Of a stretch of 64,000 bases of DNA, positions 20,416 to 28,748 are shown one piece after another (position 1 is the first letter of the stretch; each line of letters begins with the position of its first letter). A program made the translations under genes and the position numbers. A model generated the notes under the pieces. It had not been told where the DNA came from. It saw only the letters and a program-made list of their open reading frames with translations, and did not search any database. The stretch spans positions 62,001 through 126,000 of the forward strand of contig CAVZAA010000010.1 of assembly GCA_963773105.1 (NCBI GenBank). Direction: 5' to 3'. The DNA comes from Trebonia sp963773105 (lineage in GTDB: Bacteria > Actinomycetota > Actinomycetes > Streptosporangiales > Streptosporangiaceae).

Positions 20416-23400
20416 GTGCAGCTCGAGCGGGGACGAAGGGCGGACGTCGGCCCCAGGCTTCCCAGCCTGGCAGGAAGGAACACCGAGTTCCGCGAGGCCC
20501 GTCGGTGGCTATCGATAGCCGAGAGCGGCAGCGGCGGCGTCTTGGTCCTGCGGGGAGACGCGGGCATCGGGAAGACCCGGCTGATCCAGGAGATCATCGG
20601 CGATGCCAGAGCCCGGGGGATGACCGTACGGGTGTCGGAGGCAGGCGAACTCGACCAGACCAGACCGTTCGGTGCGATTTGCGACGCGCTGGGAGTCTCG
20701 CCGCGATCCCCTGTTACGGCCCTGGCCGAACTAGCCCGGCGGATCGAGGGACACGGCGCCTGGTCGGGGCACCTCGAGGACGTCCCCGTGGAAGTCCACC
20801 ACATTATCGAAGCGCTTATCGGCGTATTCGAGTCGCTCTGCACCACGGCCGAGCTCCTGCTCGTGATCGACAACTTGCACTGGGCGGACAACTCGAGCCT
20901 GGCGATGCTGCGGCGGCTCATCCGGCTGAGCCGACGCTATCCGGCGCTGATCCTGGCCAGTGCGAGGCCGACCGACAAGCAGGCGGTCGTAGCCCTGGTC
21001 GAAGCCGTCCGCCAGGACGGGGGCACCGTGCTTGACCTGAGCCCGCTTGACACCGAGTCGATGCTCTCGCTGGCCGGGCAGCTCGCCGGCGGTCCGCCCG
21101 GTCCGCACCTGGCCGACCAGGTGGCCCGGGCCTCCGGCAACCCGCTGTTCGTCGTCGAGCTTCTCACCAGGCTCGTCCAGGAGGAGCGGATCTTCATCAC
21201 CCCGGCCGGGCAGGCCGAGGTGGACGGTTGCGGATCGCCCGCGGGCCTGACCGTCAGCATCTTGCACCGGCTCAGCCTGCTTCAGGCCGAGTCGATCGAG
21301 CTCCTCAGGGCGGCCGCCGTCTGCGGCCGCACCGTCGACATGGCCGAGCTTTCGATGTTGACCGACCGGGACATCCTGTCCCTGGCCGAGTCCCTCCGGA
21401 CCGTGGTGCGGGCCGGGATCGTGGAGACCAACGGCGACATGCTGTCTTTCCGGCACGAGCTCATCCACGATGCGCTGTATCAGGACTGGCCGGTGCCGGT
21501 GCGCCGGTCGCTGCACCGTGAGCTGGGGATGCGGCTGGCAGCCAGCGGCGCCCCCGCCTGGCGGGTCGCCCGCCATCTGTTGCTGGGCGCCGAGCCCGGC
21601 GACGTGGCCGCCGTCGAGTGGCTGCACCGGGCCGGCCGGGCCGCCGTGTCACGTGATCCGGCCGCGGCCACCTCACTGCTGCGGCGGGCGGCCGAGCTGG
21701 TCGCGGCCGACGCCACGGACCGTGACGTCATCCGCACGGACCTCGCCGTCGCGCTCGTCCGGGACGGCCAGCTCGCCGAAGGGGAACGGCTGGCGGCGTC
21801 GGTGGTGGCCGAGACCATCGACGTGGCCATTCGCGGGCGCGCCGCCTCCTGGCTGGCGTCTTTTCTCCTGATCCGGGGGAGGCCGCGGGAGGCCCGGGAG
21901 CTGTGCCGGCGGGCGCTGGCCTCGGGGGTCGGATCGACCCGGGTCGAGATCTTGCTGGGCATGGTGGAAGAGGCCGCGTCCATCTTGCTGGGGGATCCCT
22001 CTGGCGGCCTGGAACGCATGCGGCAGTTGCTCGCCGCCGCGACCGACCTCGCCAACCCGGCAGTCCGGTCCATATGCCTGCAGGGCCTGGCGCTCGCCGA
22101 GGGCCGGGCGGGTCGTCTGGACGCGGCCGCCGCCTACGGATCCGCGGCGGTCCAGGCCGCCGAGTCCGCGTACACCGCGGAGGCCTTCATGGCCAACAGT
22201 CACGTGATGTACGCCTGGGTCCTGGAAGAGCAGGACCGCCTAGCCGAGGCGTTCGAAATGGTGGGGCGGCTGCGAACGCTGGCCGGGGACAAGACCGAAT
22301 CACCGATCGCGGTGCAGATCGAGCGCTGGCGAGCCCGGGCGCACTTCGCCGCCGGACGCTGGGACGAGGCTGTGGTCGAGCTGGACTCCGTGCCGCAACT
22401 ATACGACGCCGACATGGATCGGTGGCCCGAGCCGTTCGCTCTGCGCGCCCTGATCGCGGTGCACCGCGGCCAACTGGACACCGCCCGGGCGGATCTGGCC
22501 CGCTTCGACGCCGCCCTCGCCGCCGGCGGCCCAGGTTCCGTGCTCGACCTGCCCGTGCTGGCCCGTGCCTTCCTGCTCGAGGCTGACGGGCAGGTCGCCG
22601 AGGCGATACAGGTGCTTACCTGCGGCTGGGAGGTCGCCGAGGCGGCCCCCGTCGCGATGGCCAAGCCCACAATCGGCCCATACCTGACCCGGCTGGCCGC
22701 CCAGACCGGCGATATGGCGACGGCGCACCGCGTGGCCGCGGTCCTCGACGCGCTCGCCGCCGCTAACCCCTCCGTGGCCCGCCTGCAGGCCGCGGCGCGC
22801 TGGGCGGCCGGCCTCGCCCAGGGCGATGCTGGCATCCTCCTTGAGGCCGTCAAGCTCCAGCAGGCCGCGGCGCGACCGTTCGACCTGGCGATGTTGCGCG
22901 AAGACGCCGCCGCGGCCATGGCCAGGGAGGGCCGGCTGGACACCGCCAGGAAACTGCTCAACCAGGCGCTAGCCTGCTACGAGCAGCTGTTCGCCGGGCA
23001 GCGCTCCGCCGCCGCCCGGGCCCGGTTGCGGGCCGTCGGCCTGCCGCTCGGCTCATCGGGGCGCCGCCAGCGGCCCGCCACCGGCTGGGACGCCCTGACC
23101 AACGCGGAGCGCCAGGTCCTCCAGTTCGTCGCCACCCGGCTGTCCAACCAGGAGATCGCCGAACGGCTCTACATCTCACGCCGCACCGTAGAGACCCACG
23201 TGTCCCGTGCTCTCGCCAAGCTCGGCTGCACGAGCCGCCGAGAGCTGATTGCCGCGCTGCACGACCGCCGCGACGCGAAATACTGCCCACTGGGCCTCGC
23301 GACAGTAACGACAGGCGCACTCCAGCCAGAAAACCACCATCCAGGCGCCGCGGAAGGCCCTCCAGTGATCGCACGTCAGGCGGGTGAGCCGACCTGTGGG

Positions 23401-23427
23401 CCATGTCTGGTGCCATGGTCTACATGA
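20416..23427 (+). CDS. Large ATPase LuxR-family (LAL) transcriptional regulator
   Basis: 1,003 residues. An AAA/STAND ATPase module opens the protein, with Walker A GDAGIGKT (residues 47-54) and Walker B LLLVIDNLHWAD. A long helical TPR/MalT-like region of about 600 residues follows, and a LuxR helix-turn-helix at about 893-940 contains LSNQEIAERLYISRRTVETH. LAL regulators act as ATP-dependent cytoplasmic activators, often of secondary-metabolite or sugar operons. The protein continues 60 residues past the HTH with an atypical tail (CPLGLATVTTG...CGPCLVPWST). This suggests that the native stop was lost at the rearranged boundary with the integrase remnant that follows. It is transcribed away from the giant cluster and could control it. 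Confidence 0.85.
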   Translation: MQLERGRRADVGPRLPSLAGRNTEFREARRWLSIAESGSGGVLVLRGDAGIGKTRLIQEIIGDARARGMTVRVSEAGELDQTRPFGAICDALGVSPRSPVTALAELARRIEGHGAWSGHLEDVPVEVHHIIEALIGVFESLCTTAELLLVIDNLHWADNSSLAMLRRLIRLSRRYPALILASARPTDKQAVVALVEAVRQDGGTVLDLSPLDTESMLSLAGQLAGGPPGPHLADQVARASGNPLFVVELLTRLVQEERIFITPAGQAEVDGCGSPAGLTVSILHRLSLLQAESIELLRAAAVCGRTVDMAELSMLTDRDILSLAESLRTVVRAGIVETNGDMLSFRHELIHDALYQDWPVPVRRSLHRELGMRLAASGAPAWRVARHLLLGAEPGDVAAVEWLHRAGRAAVSRDPAAATSLLRRAAELVAADATDRDVIRTDLAVALVRDGQLAEGERLAASVVAETIDVAIRGRAASWLASFLLIRGRPREARELCRRALASGVGSTRVEILLGMVEEAASILLGDPSGGLERMRQLLAAATDLANPAVRSICLQGLALAEGRAGRLDAAAAYGSAAVQAAESAYTAEAFMANSHVMYAWVLEEQDRLAEAFEMVGRLRTLAGDKTESPIAVQIERWRARAHFAAGRWDEAVVELDSVPQLYDADMDRWPEPFALRALIAVHRGQLDTARADLARFDAALAAGGPGSVLDLPVLARAFLLEADGQVAEAIQVLTCGWEVAEAAPVAMAKPTIGPYLTRLAAQTGDMATAHRVAAVLDALAAANPSVARLQAAARWAAGLAQGDAGILLEAVKLQQAAARPFDLAMLREDAAAAMAREGRLDTARKLLNQALACYEQLFAGQRSAAARARLRAVGLPLGSSGRRQRPATGWDALTNAERQVLQFVATRLSNQEIAERLYISRRTVETHVSRALAKLGCTSRRELIAALHDRRDAKYCPLGLATVTTGALQPENHHPGAAEGPPVIARQAGEPTCGPCLVPWST

Positions 23428-23449
23428 CCTCGGTCGAGGGCGCCGCGCC

Positions 23450-23809
23450 GGTGCCGGACCAGCGCGATCGTCACGATGGTCAGCGACTCGGCGACCCGCG
23501 CGTCAGCCGGGCTGTCCTGGACGGGGGCTGTGCACGCGGCTGGACGGCTCGCCCGCGGCGGCGAACACGATCACCCGCAAGCGGGCAGTGTTCCACGGCG
23601 CCCTCGGGTACGCCGTCGAGCTCGGGCTGCTGCCTGCCAACCCCATCGGCCTGGCGCGCTGGCGCGCGCCCAGAGCCGCCGCGGCCGTCAGCCCGGCTAC
23701 TGTCGCCAGCCCGGCGCAGGTCCCGGCAATCCTGACCCAGGCCGCCCGCGTCAAGCCGGAGCTGGCCGCGTTCTTCGGCTGCCTGTACTACTTGGCCATG
23801 GGGCCATAG
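23450..23809 (+). pseudogene. Tyrosine recombinase (phage-type integrase) remnant
   Basis: The frame running through 23384-23809 encodes AAANTITRKRAVFHGALGYAVELG, then LLPANPI, then ARVKPELAAFFGCLYYLAMGP. This is the end of the SAM-like core-binding domain and the first catalytic helix of actinobacterial tyrosine integrases. In the family the helix continues with the first catalytic Arg (ALRPEE-like); here it ends at MGP and TAG, so the Arg, HxxR and Tyr residues are all absent. The N-terminal part seems to lie in another frame (ATRASAGLSW region). It marks the left edge of the recombined region 23.4-34.4 kb. Confidence 0.65.
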
Positions 23810-23997
23810 TCGACAGGCAGTCAGGTCGGCGAGATGGGCTCACAGAATGCCATCTCGGAGCAACCCACCGGGCGCAACCAGGTGTCCGGCACTGTTAATG
23901 GCAGCGGGTCAACAAGCGCTTCGTGCTCACGCAACTGCTTTTATCCAAGAGCCGTGAGCCGACCTCGGCGGTGGCTGTGAATGAACCCGGCTTGGGC

Positions 23998-24603
23998 TCA
24001 TCTGCCGACGGCAAGGGCGAGGAGGGTGTCGAGCGCAGTTTCGAACGGGCGGGTACTCCGTTGCACCTGGGCGAGTAGAAGCCCTCCCTGGAGCGTGGCG
24101 AGCAGAGTAGTGGCGAGGTCGTCCGGGTTGATGCCGGGCGGGAGTTTCCCGTCGGCATGAAGGGACCTGAGTGCATCGCCGATGGCGGCTGCCCACTGAT
24201 CGAACCCTGCCGCGATGAGGGCTCGGGCCTCGGGGTCGCTCTCGGCGAGCTGGCCGCCGAGCGAGCCAAGTGGGCAGCCCCCCTTTGCTTCGGTGCGCTT
24301 CGCTGCGGTGATCACCATGTTCCGCCAGGCTTCGACTCCGTTCGCGCTGCTGAGCGCGTGCCGCTGGTGATTGACGATGGTGTCGGCCTGGTAGTCGATG
24401 ACCGCCTGCACGAGGTCGTTCTTGTCGGGGAAGTAGTGGTACATCTGAGAGCCGCTGACTTCCGCCGCCGCCTTGACGTCTTCCAAGGTGGTGCCCGCCA
24501 CCCCGCGCTCATGGATCAGGGCGGCGGCCTCCTGCACTATTCGTGCCCGGGTGCGTGCTCCCTTGGGGGTGAGCGTCGGCCGGTCACTCGTCTCGTTGAC
24601 CAT
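23998..24603 (-). CDS. TetR/AcrR family repressor, module A (intact)
   Basis: 201 residues. The N-terminal TetR helix-turn-helix (about residues 14-60: TRARIVQEAAALIHERG, then TTLEDVKAAAEVSGSQMYHYF) is followed by a ligand-binding domain with GGCPLGSLGGQLAESDP, typical of the LmrA/YxaF-like C-terminal family. It probably represses itself and the divergent SDR at 24699. There is no Shine-Dalgarno sequence. The -10 box TAGCAT (24615-24610) sits six bases from the ATG, so a leaderless mRNA is expected. Two close paralogues occur at 27682 (truncated) and 30501 (full length), each with the same promoter and each divergent from an SDR. Confidence 0.9.
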   Translation of the reverse strand: MVNETSDRPTLTPKGARTRARIVQEAAALIHERGVAGTTLEDVKAAAEVSGSQMYHYFPDKNDLVQAVIDYQADTIVNHQRHALSSANGVEAWRNMVITAAKRTEAKGGCPLGSLGGQLAESDPEARALIAAGFDQWAAAIGDALRSLHADGKLPPGINPDDLATTLLATLQGGLLLAQVQRSTRPFETALDTLLALAVGR

Positions 24604-24660
24604 GCACCCATGCTAGCAGAATTTTGAGTTTGACAACCCAGCGCTAGTCTGCCAGAGTGA
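24601..24660. promoter_or_regulatory. Bidirectional TetR/SDR promoter, module A
   Basis: Divergent promoters share one box. Plus strand (SDR): TTGACA at 24630-24635, 17-bp spacer, CAGAGT at 24653-24658. Minus strand (TetR): TTGTCA at 24636-24631, 15-bp spacer containing AACTCAAAAT, TAGCAT at 24615-24610, then six bases to the ATG. The two -35 elements overlap by five bases, so a repressor bound at CAAACTCAAAAT could shut both genes. Confidence 0.7.
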
Positions 24661-24698
24661 GTCGCAACACCCATTCTGACGGGAGGACGACACAGCGC

Positions 24699-25448
24699 AT
24701 GACTGACCTAAGAGGCAAGACAGCTCTGGTGACGGGCTCGACGAGCGGGATCGGCAAAGCTACGGCCATCGGCTTGGCCGCCCGCGGCGCTCACGTACTG
24801 GTAGTGGGACGCAACGAGCAACGAGCCAAAGACGTGGTCGCCGAGATCGAAGGCAGCGGCGGCAGCGCAACGTTCCGGCTCACCACGCTGAGCGACCTCG
24901 AATCGGCCCGGGAGCTGGTCGAGTGGGCCACTGAGGCAGGCGACGGTCACGTCGACATCCTCATCAACAACGCTGGCGTCGCCTTGCTCGGACCAAGCAA
25001 CGCAGCCACCGAAGCAGAGTTCGACGAGAGCTTTGCACTGAACGTCAAGGTTCCGTTCTTCCTCGTCGCGTCACTGGCGCCAGCCATGGCCGAACGCGGA
25101 TGGGGTTCGATCGTCAACATCTCCACGATGGTCGCCAGCTTCGGACAGGCCGGCATGGCTCTGTACGGCGCTAGCCGGGCGGCTCTCGAACTGCTGACGA
25201 AGACCTGGGCCGCCGAATACGGCCCGAGTGGTGTCCGGGTTAACGCCGTTGCCCCCGGCCCGACGCGCACCCGCATGATGGAAGCAGTCCCCGAGGAGAT
25301 GGTGAGTCAGCTCGCAGCACTAGCACCAGCAGGTCGCGTAGCTCAGCCCGAGGAACTTGCTGCGGCGATCGTCTTCCTGGCCAGTGATGATGCCAGCTTC
25401 GTCCACGGCGTCACACTTGCGGTCGACGGGGGCCGGGTCGCGACATAA
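24699..25448 (+). CDS. Short-chain dehydrogenase/reductase, module A
   Basis: 249 residues from ATG 24699, preferred over GTG 24657 because GGGAGGA lies just upstream. Classical SDR motifs are all present: TGSTSGIG (12-19) for NAD(P), NNAG, the Ser strand IVNISTM, YGASRAALE with the catalytic Tyr/Lys position occupied by Y-G-A-S-R, and the PGPTRT loop. Note that the usual YxxxK reads YGASR, with Arg in place of Lys. This is unusual and may reduce or change activity. It is divergent from the TetR at 24603 and presumably induced when that repressor binds its ligand, which may be the SDR substrate. Substrate unknown. Confidence 0.85.
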   Translation: MTDLRGKTALVTGSTSGIGKATAIGLAARGAHVLVVGRNEQRAKDVVAEIEGSGGSATFRLTTLSDLESARELVEWATEAGDGHVDILINNAGVALLGPSNAATEAEFDESFALNVKVPFFLVASLAPAMAERGWGSIVNISTMVASFGQAGMALYGASRAALELLTKTWAAEYGPSGVRVNAVAPGPTRTRMMEAVPEEMVSQLAALAPAGRVAQPEELAAAIVFLASDDASFVHGVTLAVDGGRVAT

Positions 25449-25497
25449 CACCAGCCGTACCGCGGCGACGTTTAGGTGTGAAGACACAGAAGGCAGA

Positions 25498-25786
25498 TCA
25501 AACTAACAACCGAGGAGATACGCGGGCGTAGCCGGCGAACTGCCGGTAGGAGCGGGCCGGGCGGCCGAGGATCGACGGGACGTCGTCGCTGAGCCATCCG
25601 GCGTCGCCGCCCGCGATCAGGGTGAAGGCCCGGGCGCTCATCTCCGAAACGGCGCCGGGACGCCGAGCTCCTGCGCGGGCACGGCCGGGCTGACCAGGAT
25701 GACGGACGTGACGGCCTCCATCGCCGCGTCGACGGAGGCCGTCACGTCCAGATCGCCGACGGCGATCTCCGGGCTGGCCAGACACG
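25498..25786 (-). pseudogene. NmrA-like / NAD(P)H-binding protein remnant
   Basis: Two pieces in different frames match one family. IAVGDLDVTASVDAAM followed by AVTSVILVSP is the second Rossmann strand region of NmrA/NAD(P)H-binding atypical SDRs. ARAFTLIAGGDAGWLSDDV, then PSILGRPARSYRQFA, is their C-terminal end. The intervening 150 or so residues and the GxxGxxG N-terminus are missing, with frame changes between the pieces. This is an internally deleted relic. Its upstream edge abuts the 5'-truncated PPOX gene at 25787, which runs the other way. Confidence 0.6.
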
Positions 25787-26212
25787 GTGAAGCAGGCCAT
25801 CGGGCCGACCTTTCGAAGGGAACCGCCAAAGGCCACCTTGCGCGGCGACGGGACGATCCAGTCATCCCTCGTCAACGCGGGCATCGTCCCTCACCCAGCC
25901 ACTGGCGAGTCCACTCTGGCGTTCGTCACCAACGGCCCGGTAAAGCTCGCCAACCTGCGCGCCCGGCCCCAGGTGACCGCCACGTTCCGCAACGGCTGGC
26001 AGTGGGCAGCAGTCGAAGGACACGCCGAGCTGGCTGGGCCGGACGATCCCCATCCCTTGCTCGACCCCGAACGACTCCGCCTACTGCTCCGGGACATCTT
26101 CTCCGCTGCCGGCGGCGAGCACGACGACTGGGACACCTACGACCGAGCCATGGCCGGGGAACGCCGAGCCGCCGTGCTCGTCCGCCCCGACCGGGTCTAC
26201 ACCAACCGATGA
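25787..26212 (+). CDS. F420-dependent PPOX-class oxidoreductase (TIGR03618-like), possibly N-terminally truncated
   Basis: 141 residues with the split-barrel flavin/deazaflavin fold: ATLRGDGTIQSSLVNAGIVP, STLAFVTNGPVKLANLRARP, and a closing RRAAVLVRPDRVYTNR. Members reduce substrates with F420H2 or bind FMN. The usual first strand (about 15-20 residues ahead of ATLRxDG) is replaced by MKQAIGPTFRREPPK, whose codons overlap the NmrA relic. The original N-terminus was probably lost at a junction near 25,800, leaving a GTG start without a clear ribosome site. Its stop overlaps the next ATG (ATGA), a remnant of an operon with the broken DUF2461 gene. Confidence 0.65.
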   Translation: MKQAIGPTFRREPPKATLRGDGTIQSSLVNAGIVPHPATGESTLAFVTNGPVKLANLRARPQVTATFRNGWQWAAVEGHAELAGPDDPHPLLDPERLRLLLRDIFSAAGGEHDDWDTYDRAMAGERRAAVLVRPDRVYTNR

Positions 26213-26491
26213 GCACGGACACGAAGATGTTCCGCGGCTGGCCTGCCGAGGCCCTGGAGTTCTACGAAGGTCTCGAAGCCGACAACTCCAAGGCCTAGTG
26301 GACTGCCCATAAGGAAGACTACGAGACGGTCGTGCTCTCTCCGATGAAGGCGATCCCTGCCGAATTGGCCCCCGAGTTCGGAGACGGCAAGGTATTCCGT
26401 CCCAATCGGGACGTCCGGTTCAGTACCGACAAGTCCCCGTACAAGACGCACATCGGATCCATCATCGGTGCCAGCTATCGGGACGGCAGGT
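26209..26491 (+). pseudogene. DUF2461 (TIGR02453) family protein remnant with in-frame TAG
   Basis: The frame starting at the ATG overlapping the PPOX stop gives MFRGWPAEALEFYEGLEADNSKA, then TAG at 26296-26298, then WTAHKEDYE and RPNRDVRFSTDKSPYKTH. This is a clear DUF2461 N-terminus in which the usual NSKAYW Tyr codon has become TAG. The frame ends after GASYRDG, where the sequence becomes the 3' end of the minus-strand DUF427 gene. More than half the usual 210-220 residues are gone. Both a nonsense mutation and a 3' truncation make this a pseudogene. Confidence 0.75.
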
Positions 26492-27248
26492 TGACAGGCC
26501 GGTCAAGGAGACGACCGTCGAGGAAGGTGTCGACTTTCTCGTTGTAGAACGCGATCAGCCCGGCGATCGGCAGCAGTTGGCGGGTCGGGAAGTCGTAGGT
26601 CCAGGCGATGTCGGAGTAGCTCGTGTCACCGAGGTGCGCGGTCCAGTAGCCGCTGGTGGTGCCCTTATAGGGACAGGCGGTCAACGTGCTGGTCGGGGCG
26701 AGGTGGGTGAAGTCGACTTCAGTGCGGTTGAGGTAGTAGCGGGTCGGCAGCCCGGTCTCGAACACCATCACCGGCGAGCTCGATTCGGCCAGCACGACGC
26801 CTTCGAGCTCGACACGGACGCTGCGGGTGGACCGCAGCGCGTCGACGCGCGTGTAGGGGTCGCGGGCGTGGACGAAGACCTGCTCGTCCTCCTCGAACCA
26901 AGCGTCCAGGGAATCCCACTCGAACCGCGCCCGTCCGGCCAATCCCTCGACTACGGCGTCGTCGCCGTAGACCCGCAGCGCCGCGGGCCGGGTCACGTCC
27001 CCGACCTGCAGGCTGTAGCGGCGGGCGGTGCCGCGGCTGAGCTTCTGCTCGTGCTGCTCATCGACCAGCACCGCGGGGTCGATGTCGGCTAGCGGGATGT
27101 AGTACTGCGGGTAGTGCGACCACTCCCACACATACAGCGCCGACATCGTGTCGAGAACGGTCTGCCCAGCCAGTGTCGCCCTGATCCGGCGAGGGACCGG
27201 CGCCGTATGGTTTACCGGCGGCAGCGTCAGCGGATAGTCGCCGGTCAC
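26475..27248 (-). CDS. DUF427 domain-containing protein
   Basis: 257 residues from GTG 27248, which overlaps the stop of the anti-sigma-like gene (GTGA), so it is translationally coupled. Two DUF427 modules are visible. The N-terminal part is RRIRATLAGQTVLDTMSALYVWEWSHYP. The C-terminal one has PTRYYLNRTEVDFTHL, CPYKGTTSGYW, DIAWTYDFPTRQLLPIAGLIAFYNEKVD, the standard C-P-Y-K-G and A-x-x-Y-N-E motifs. DUF427 proteins are small beta-barrel proteins, cytoplasmic, of undetermined function. Coupling with a zinc anti-sigma-like protein suggests stress-linked expression. The 3' end runs into the DUF2461 relic. Confidence 0.85.
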   Translation of the reverse strand: MTGDYPLTLPPVNHTAPVPRRIRATLAGQTVLDTMSALYVWEWSHYPQYYIPLADIDPAVLVDEQHEQKLSRGTARRYSLQVGDVTRPAALRVYGDDAVVEGLAGRARFEWDSLDAWFEEDEQVFVHARDPYTRVDALRSTRSVRVELEGVVLAESSSPVMVFETGLPTRYYLNRTEVDFTHLAPTSTLTACPYKGTTSGYWTAHLGDTSYSDIAWTYDFPTRQLLPIAGLIAFYNEKVDTFLDGRLLDRPVNLPSR

Positions 27249-27469
27249 GGGGTGGCTCCGGCCGCGGCGAGCAGACCCTGGAAGTCTTCGTCGCACGGTC
27301 CGCAGGCCGCCGAATGCACGGCGACGCCAGGGAAGCGGCGGGCCGCCAAGCCGGGGGCGTCCTCGAGGACCATCTCGACGTAAACGTGCAGGATCTCCAG
27401 TGCCTGCTCGCAGCCGACATCGCGGGGATCGGCGGCCAGGAACCGATCCAGCCCGGGCCAGTCGCTCAT
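27245..27469 (-). CDS. Zinc-binding anti-sigma-like small protein (third copy)
   Basis: 74 residues: DPRDVGCEQALEILHVYVEM, and at the C-terminus AVHSAACGPCDEDFQGLLAA with the His-x3-Cys-x2-Cys ZAS core. It aligns along its whole length with the protein at 2524-2739 (shared DPxDVGCxxAxEIL and GPCxEDFxGLLAA). It is preceded, with an ATGA overlap, by the last 25 codons of what was a sigma gene. That cognate sigma is otherwise deleted, leaving an orphan regulator. Its own stop overlaps the DUF427 start. With no partner it might act on the sigma factor at 2736, or be without function. Confidence 0.7.
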   Translation of the reverse strand: MSDWPGLDRFLAADPRDVGCEQALEILHVYVEMVLEDAPGLAARRFPGVAVHSAACGPCDEDFQGLLAAAGATP

Positions 27470-27585
27470 GATCGCCTCGCCGCATCCACATCGTTGGAAT
27501 CCCCTGAGGGGCCCACGCTGGTCAGATATCCGTTAGCGGCGAGCCCGCCCGTGACCAGCACGGTCTTTCCTGGGAGTGTGCTCAT
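27466..27585 (-). pseudogene. Chimeric ORF: SDR first 14 residues joined to the last 25 residues of an ECF sigma factor
   Basis: ATG at 27585 follows AGGGGA. Residues 1-14 (MSTLPGKTVLVTGG) are an SDR start up to the glycine motif. The next residues (LAANGYLTSVGPSGDS...ARRS) match the C-terminal tail of the sigma factor at 2736 (LVAHGYLHDEEPRKS) and end with the same ATGA overlap into the anti-sigma gene. The join therefore deleted nearly all of the module-B SDR and nearly all of a sigma gene in one event. The 39-residue product may still be translated, and would keep the downstream genes coupled to the TetR-controlled promoter. Confidence 0.7.
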
Positions 27586-27626
27586 CGTGATTCCCCTGAT
27601 CTTAAAAAGAATGGGTTTCGAAACTC

Positions 27627-27681
27627 ATTATGCCGAAATCAGACTGGGCTGTCAAACTCAAAATATCGCTAGTATGAGTGG
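27627..27681. promoter_or_regulatory. Bidirectional TetR/SDR promoter, module B
   Basis: Minus strand (SDR chimera): TTGACA at 27655-27650, 17-bp spacer, CATAAT at 27632-27627. Plus strand (TetR): CTGTCA at 27649-27654, 15-bp spacer with AACTCAAAAT, TAGTAT at 27670-27675, six bases to ATG 27682. Same geometry as module A. Confidence 0.7.
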
Positions 27682-27993
27682 ATGGTCAACGAGACGAGTG
27701 ACCGGCCGAAGCTCACCGCCAAGGGAGCACGCACCCGCGCACGAATAGTGGAGGAGGCCGCCGCCCTGATCCATGAACGCGGGGTCGCGGGCACCACCTT
27801 GGAAGACGTCAAGGTGGCGGCGGAAGTCAGCGGCTCTCAGATGTACCACTACTTCCCCGACAAGAACGAACTCGTGCAGGCGGTCATCGACTACCAAGCC
27901 GAGACCATCGTCAAGCACCATCGGAAGGCGCTCGGCAATGTGACTTGCGCGCCGAGCGCCCGAGAGCTACCCACTCGCGGACTCCACGGGTGA
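27682..27993 (+). pseudogene. Truncated TetR/AcrR repressor, module B
   Basis: The first 85 or so residues are nearly identical to the module A and C repressors (VNETSDRPKLTAKGARTRAR, and the whole helix-turn-helix through AAEVSGSQMYHYFPDKNELV). After HHRKALGN the homology stops at about 27,935 and 19 unrelated residues lead to TGA. The ligand-binding domain is missing. A free DNA-binding domain might bind but not dimerise or respond to ligand. Its TGA overlaps the GTG start of a different TetR gene (GTGA). Predicted leaderless, like its paralogues. Confidence 0.8.
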
Positions 27994-28592
27994 GCAGCGA
28001 ACATCAGCGGACCCAGCCATCGATCACGGCGAGGGGCGAGCTCACGCGAACCAGGATCATCACGACCGCCTCCCGGCTGATGATGACGAACGGTGCAGCC
28101 ACCAGCCTTGACCAAGTCAATGCCGAGGCGCGCGTGAGCAGATCCCAGATCTACCACTATTTCGCCGACAAGAACGCACTCATCTCGGCCGTGCTCACCT
28201 ACCAATGCGGCCTAGTCCTGGCAGCCCATGAAGCCGCGCTCCAAGCCCTTGTCTCGACCGGCGACATTGTTGGCTGGCGCGAGTTCGTCATCCAAGCGTT
28301 CCAATCCAGATCGTGCGAGACCGGCTACCTGCCGGCAAGCCTGTGGGGCGAACTCGCTTCAGAGTCAAACGAACATCAGGACATCATCCGGACGATGTAC
28401 GTGCGCTGGGGACTCGCGCTCTCGCAGAGCTTCGAGAGGGTCCATTCCAACGAACCGGTTCTGCGACTACCAGACGTATCCATGTTTGGCCTCGCCGCGT
28501 CGACCGTGTTGCATGGCGGATTCGGTCTCAGCGCAATTCACGGAGACGTCCGCCCACTCGAGGAAGCGTTGGAGATCATGCTTCAGGTCTGA
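27990..28592 (+). CDS. TetR/AcrR family regulator of a different subfamily
   Basis: 200 residues from GTG 27990; the frame stays open to TTG 27945, and the GTG is preferred because it overlaps the upstream stop. TetR N-terminus: GELTRTRIITTASRLMMTNG, then DQVNAEARVSRSQIYHYF. The C-terminal domain has SCETGYLPASLWGELASESN, a relative of the LmrA/YxaF GCPLGSL region but clearly diverged from the three module repressors. It appears intact. The region joining it to the truncated TetR is a recombination junction, and its own promoter is not visible, so it may now be expressed from the module-B TetR promoter. Targets unknown. Confidence 0.75.
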   Translation: MSSEHQRTQPSITARGELTRTRIITTASRLMMTNGAATSLDQVNAEARVSRSQIYHYFADKNALISAVLTYQCGLVLAAHEAALQALVSTGDIVGWREFVIQAFQSRSCETGYLPASLWGELASESNEHQDIIRTMYVRWGLALSQSFERVHSNEPVLRLPDVSMFGLAASTVLHGGFGLSAIHGDVRPLEEALEIMLQV

Positions 28593-28748
28593 CCATCCCA
28601 TGTCCGCGACAGGGGCTTGGGTCCGCCGCACTATCCGGTGTCAGGTCAGGTGTGACCGTCTGTGCCAACCCCAGTTGGCTCTAGTGACGGCAATCACTTG
28701 TCCTGCATATCTAACTCCAAGTGTTAGGAGTGATGGCGGGGATGGCAC

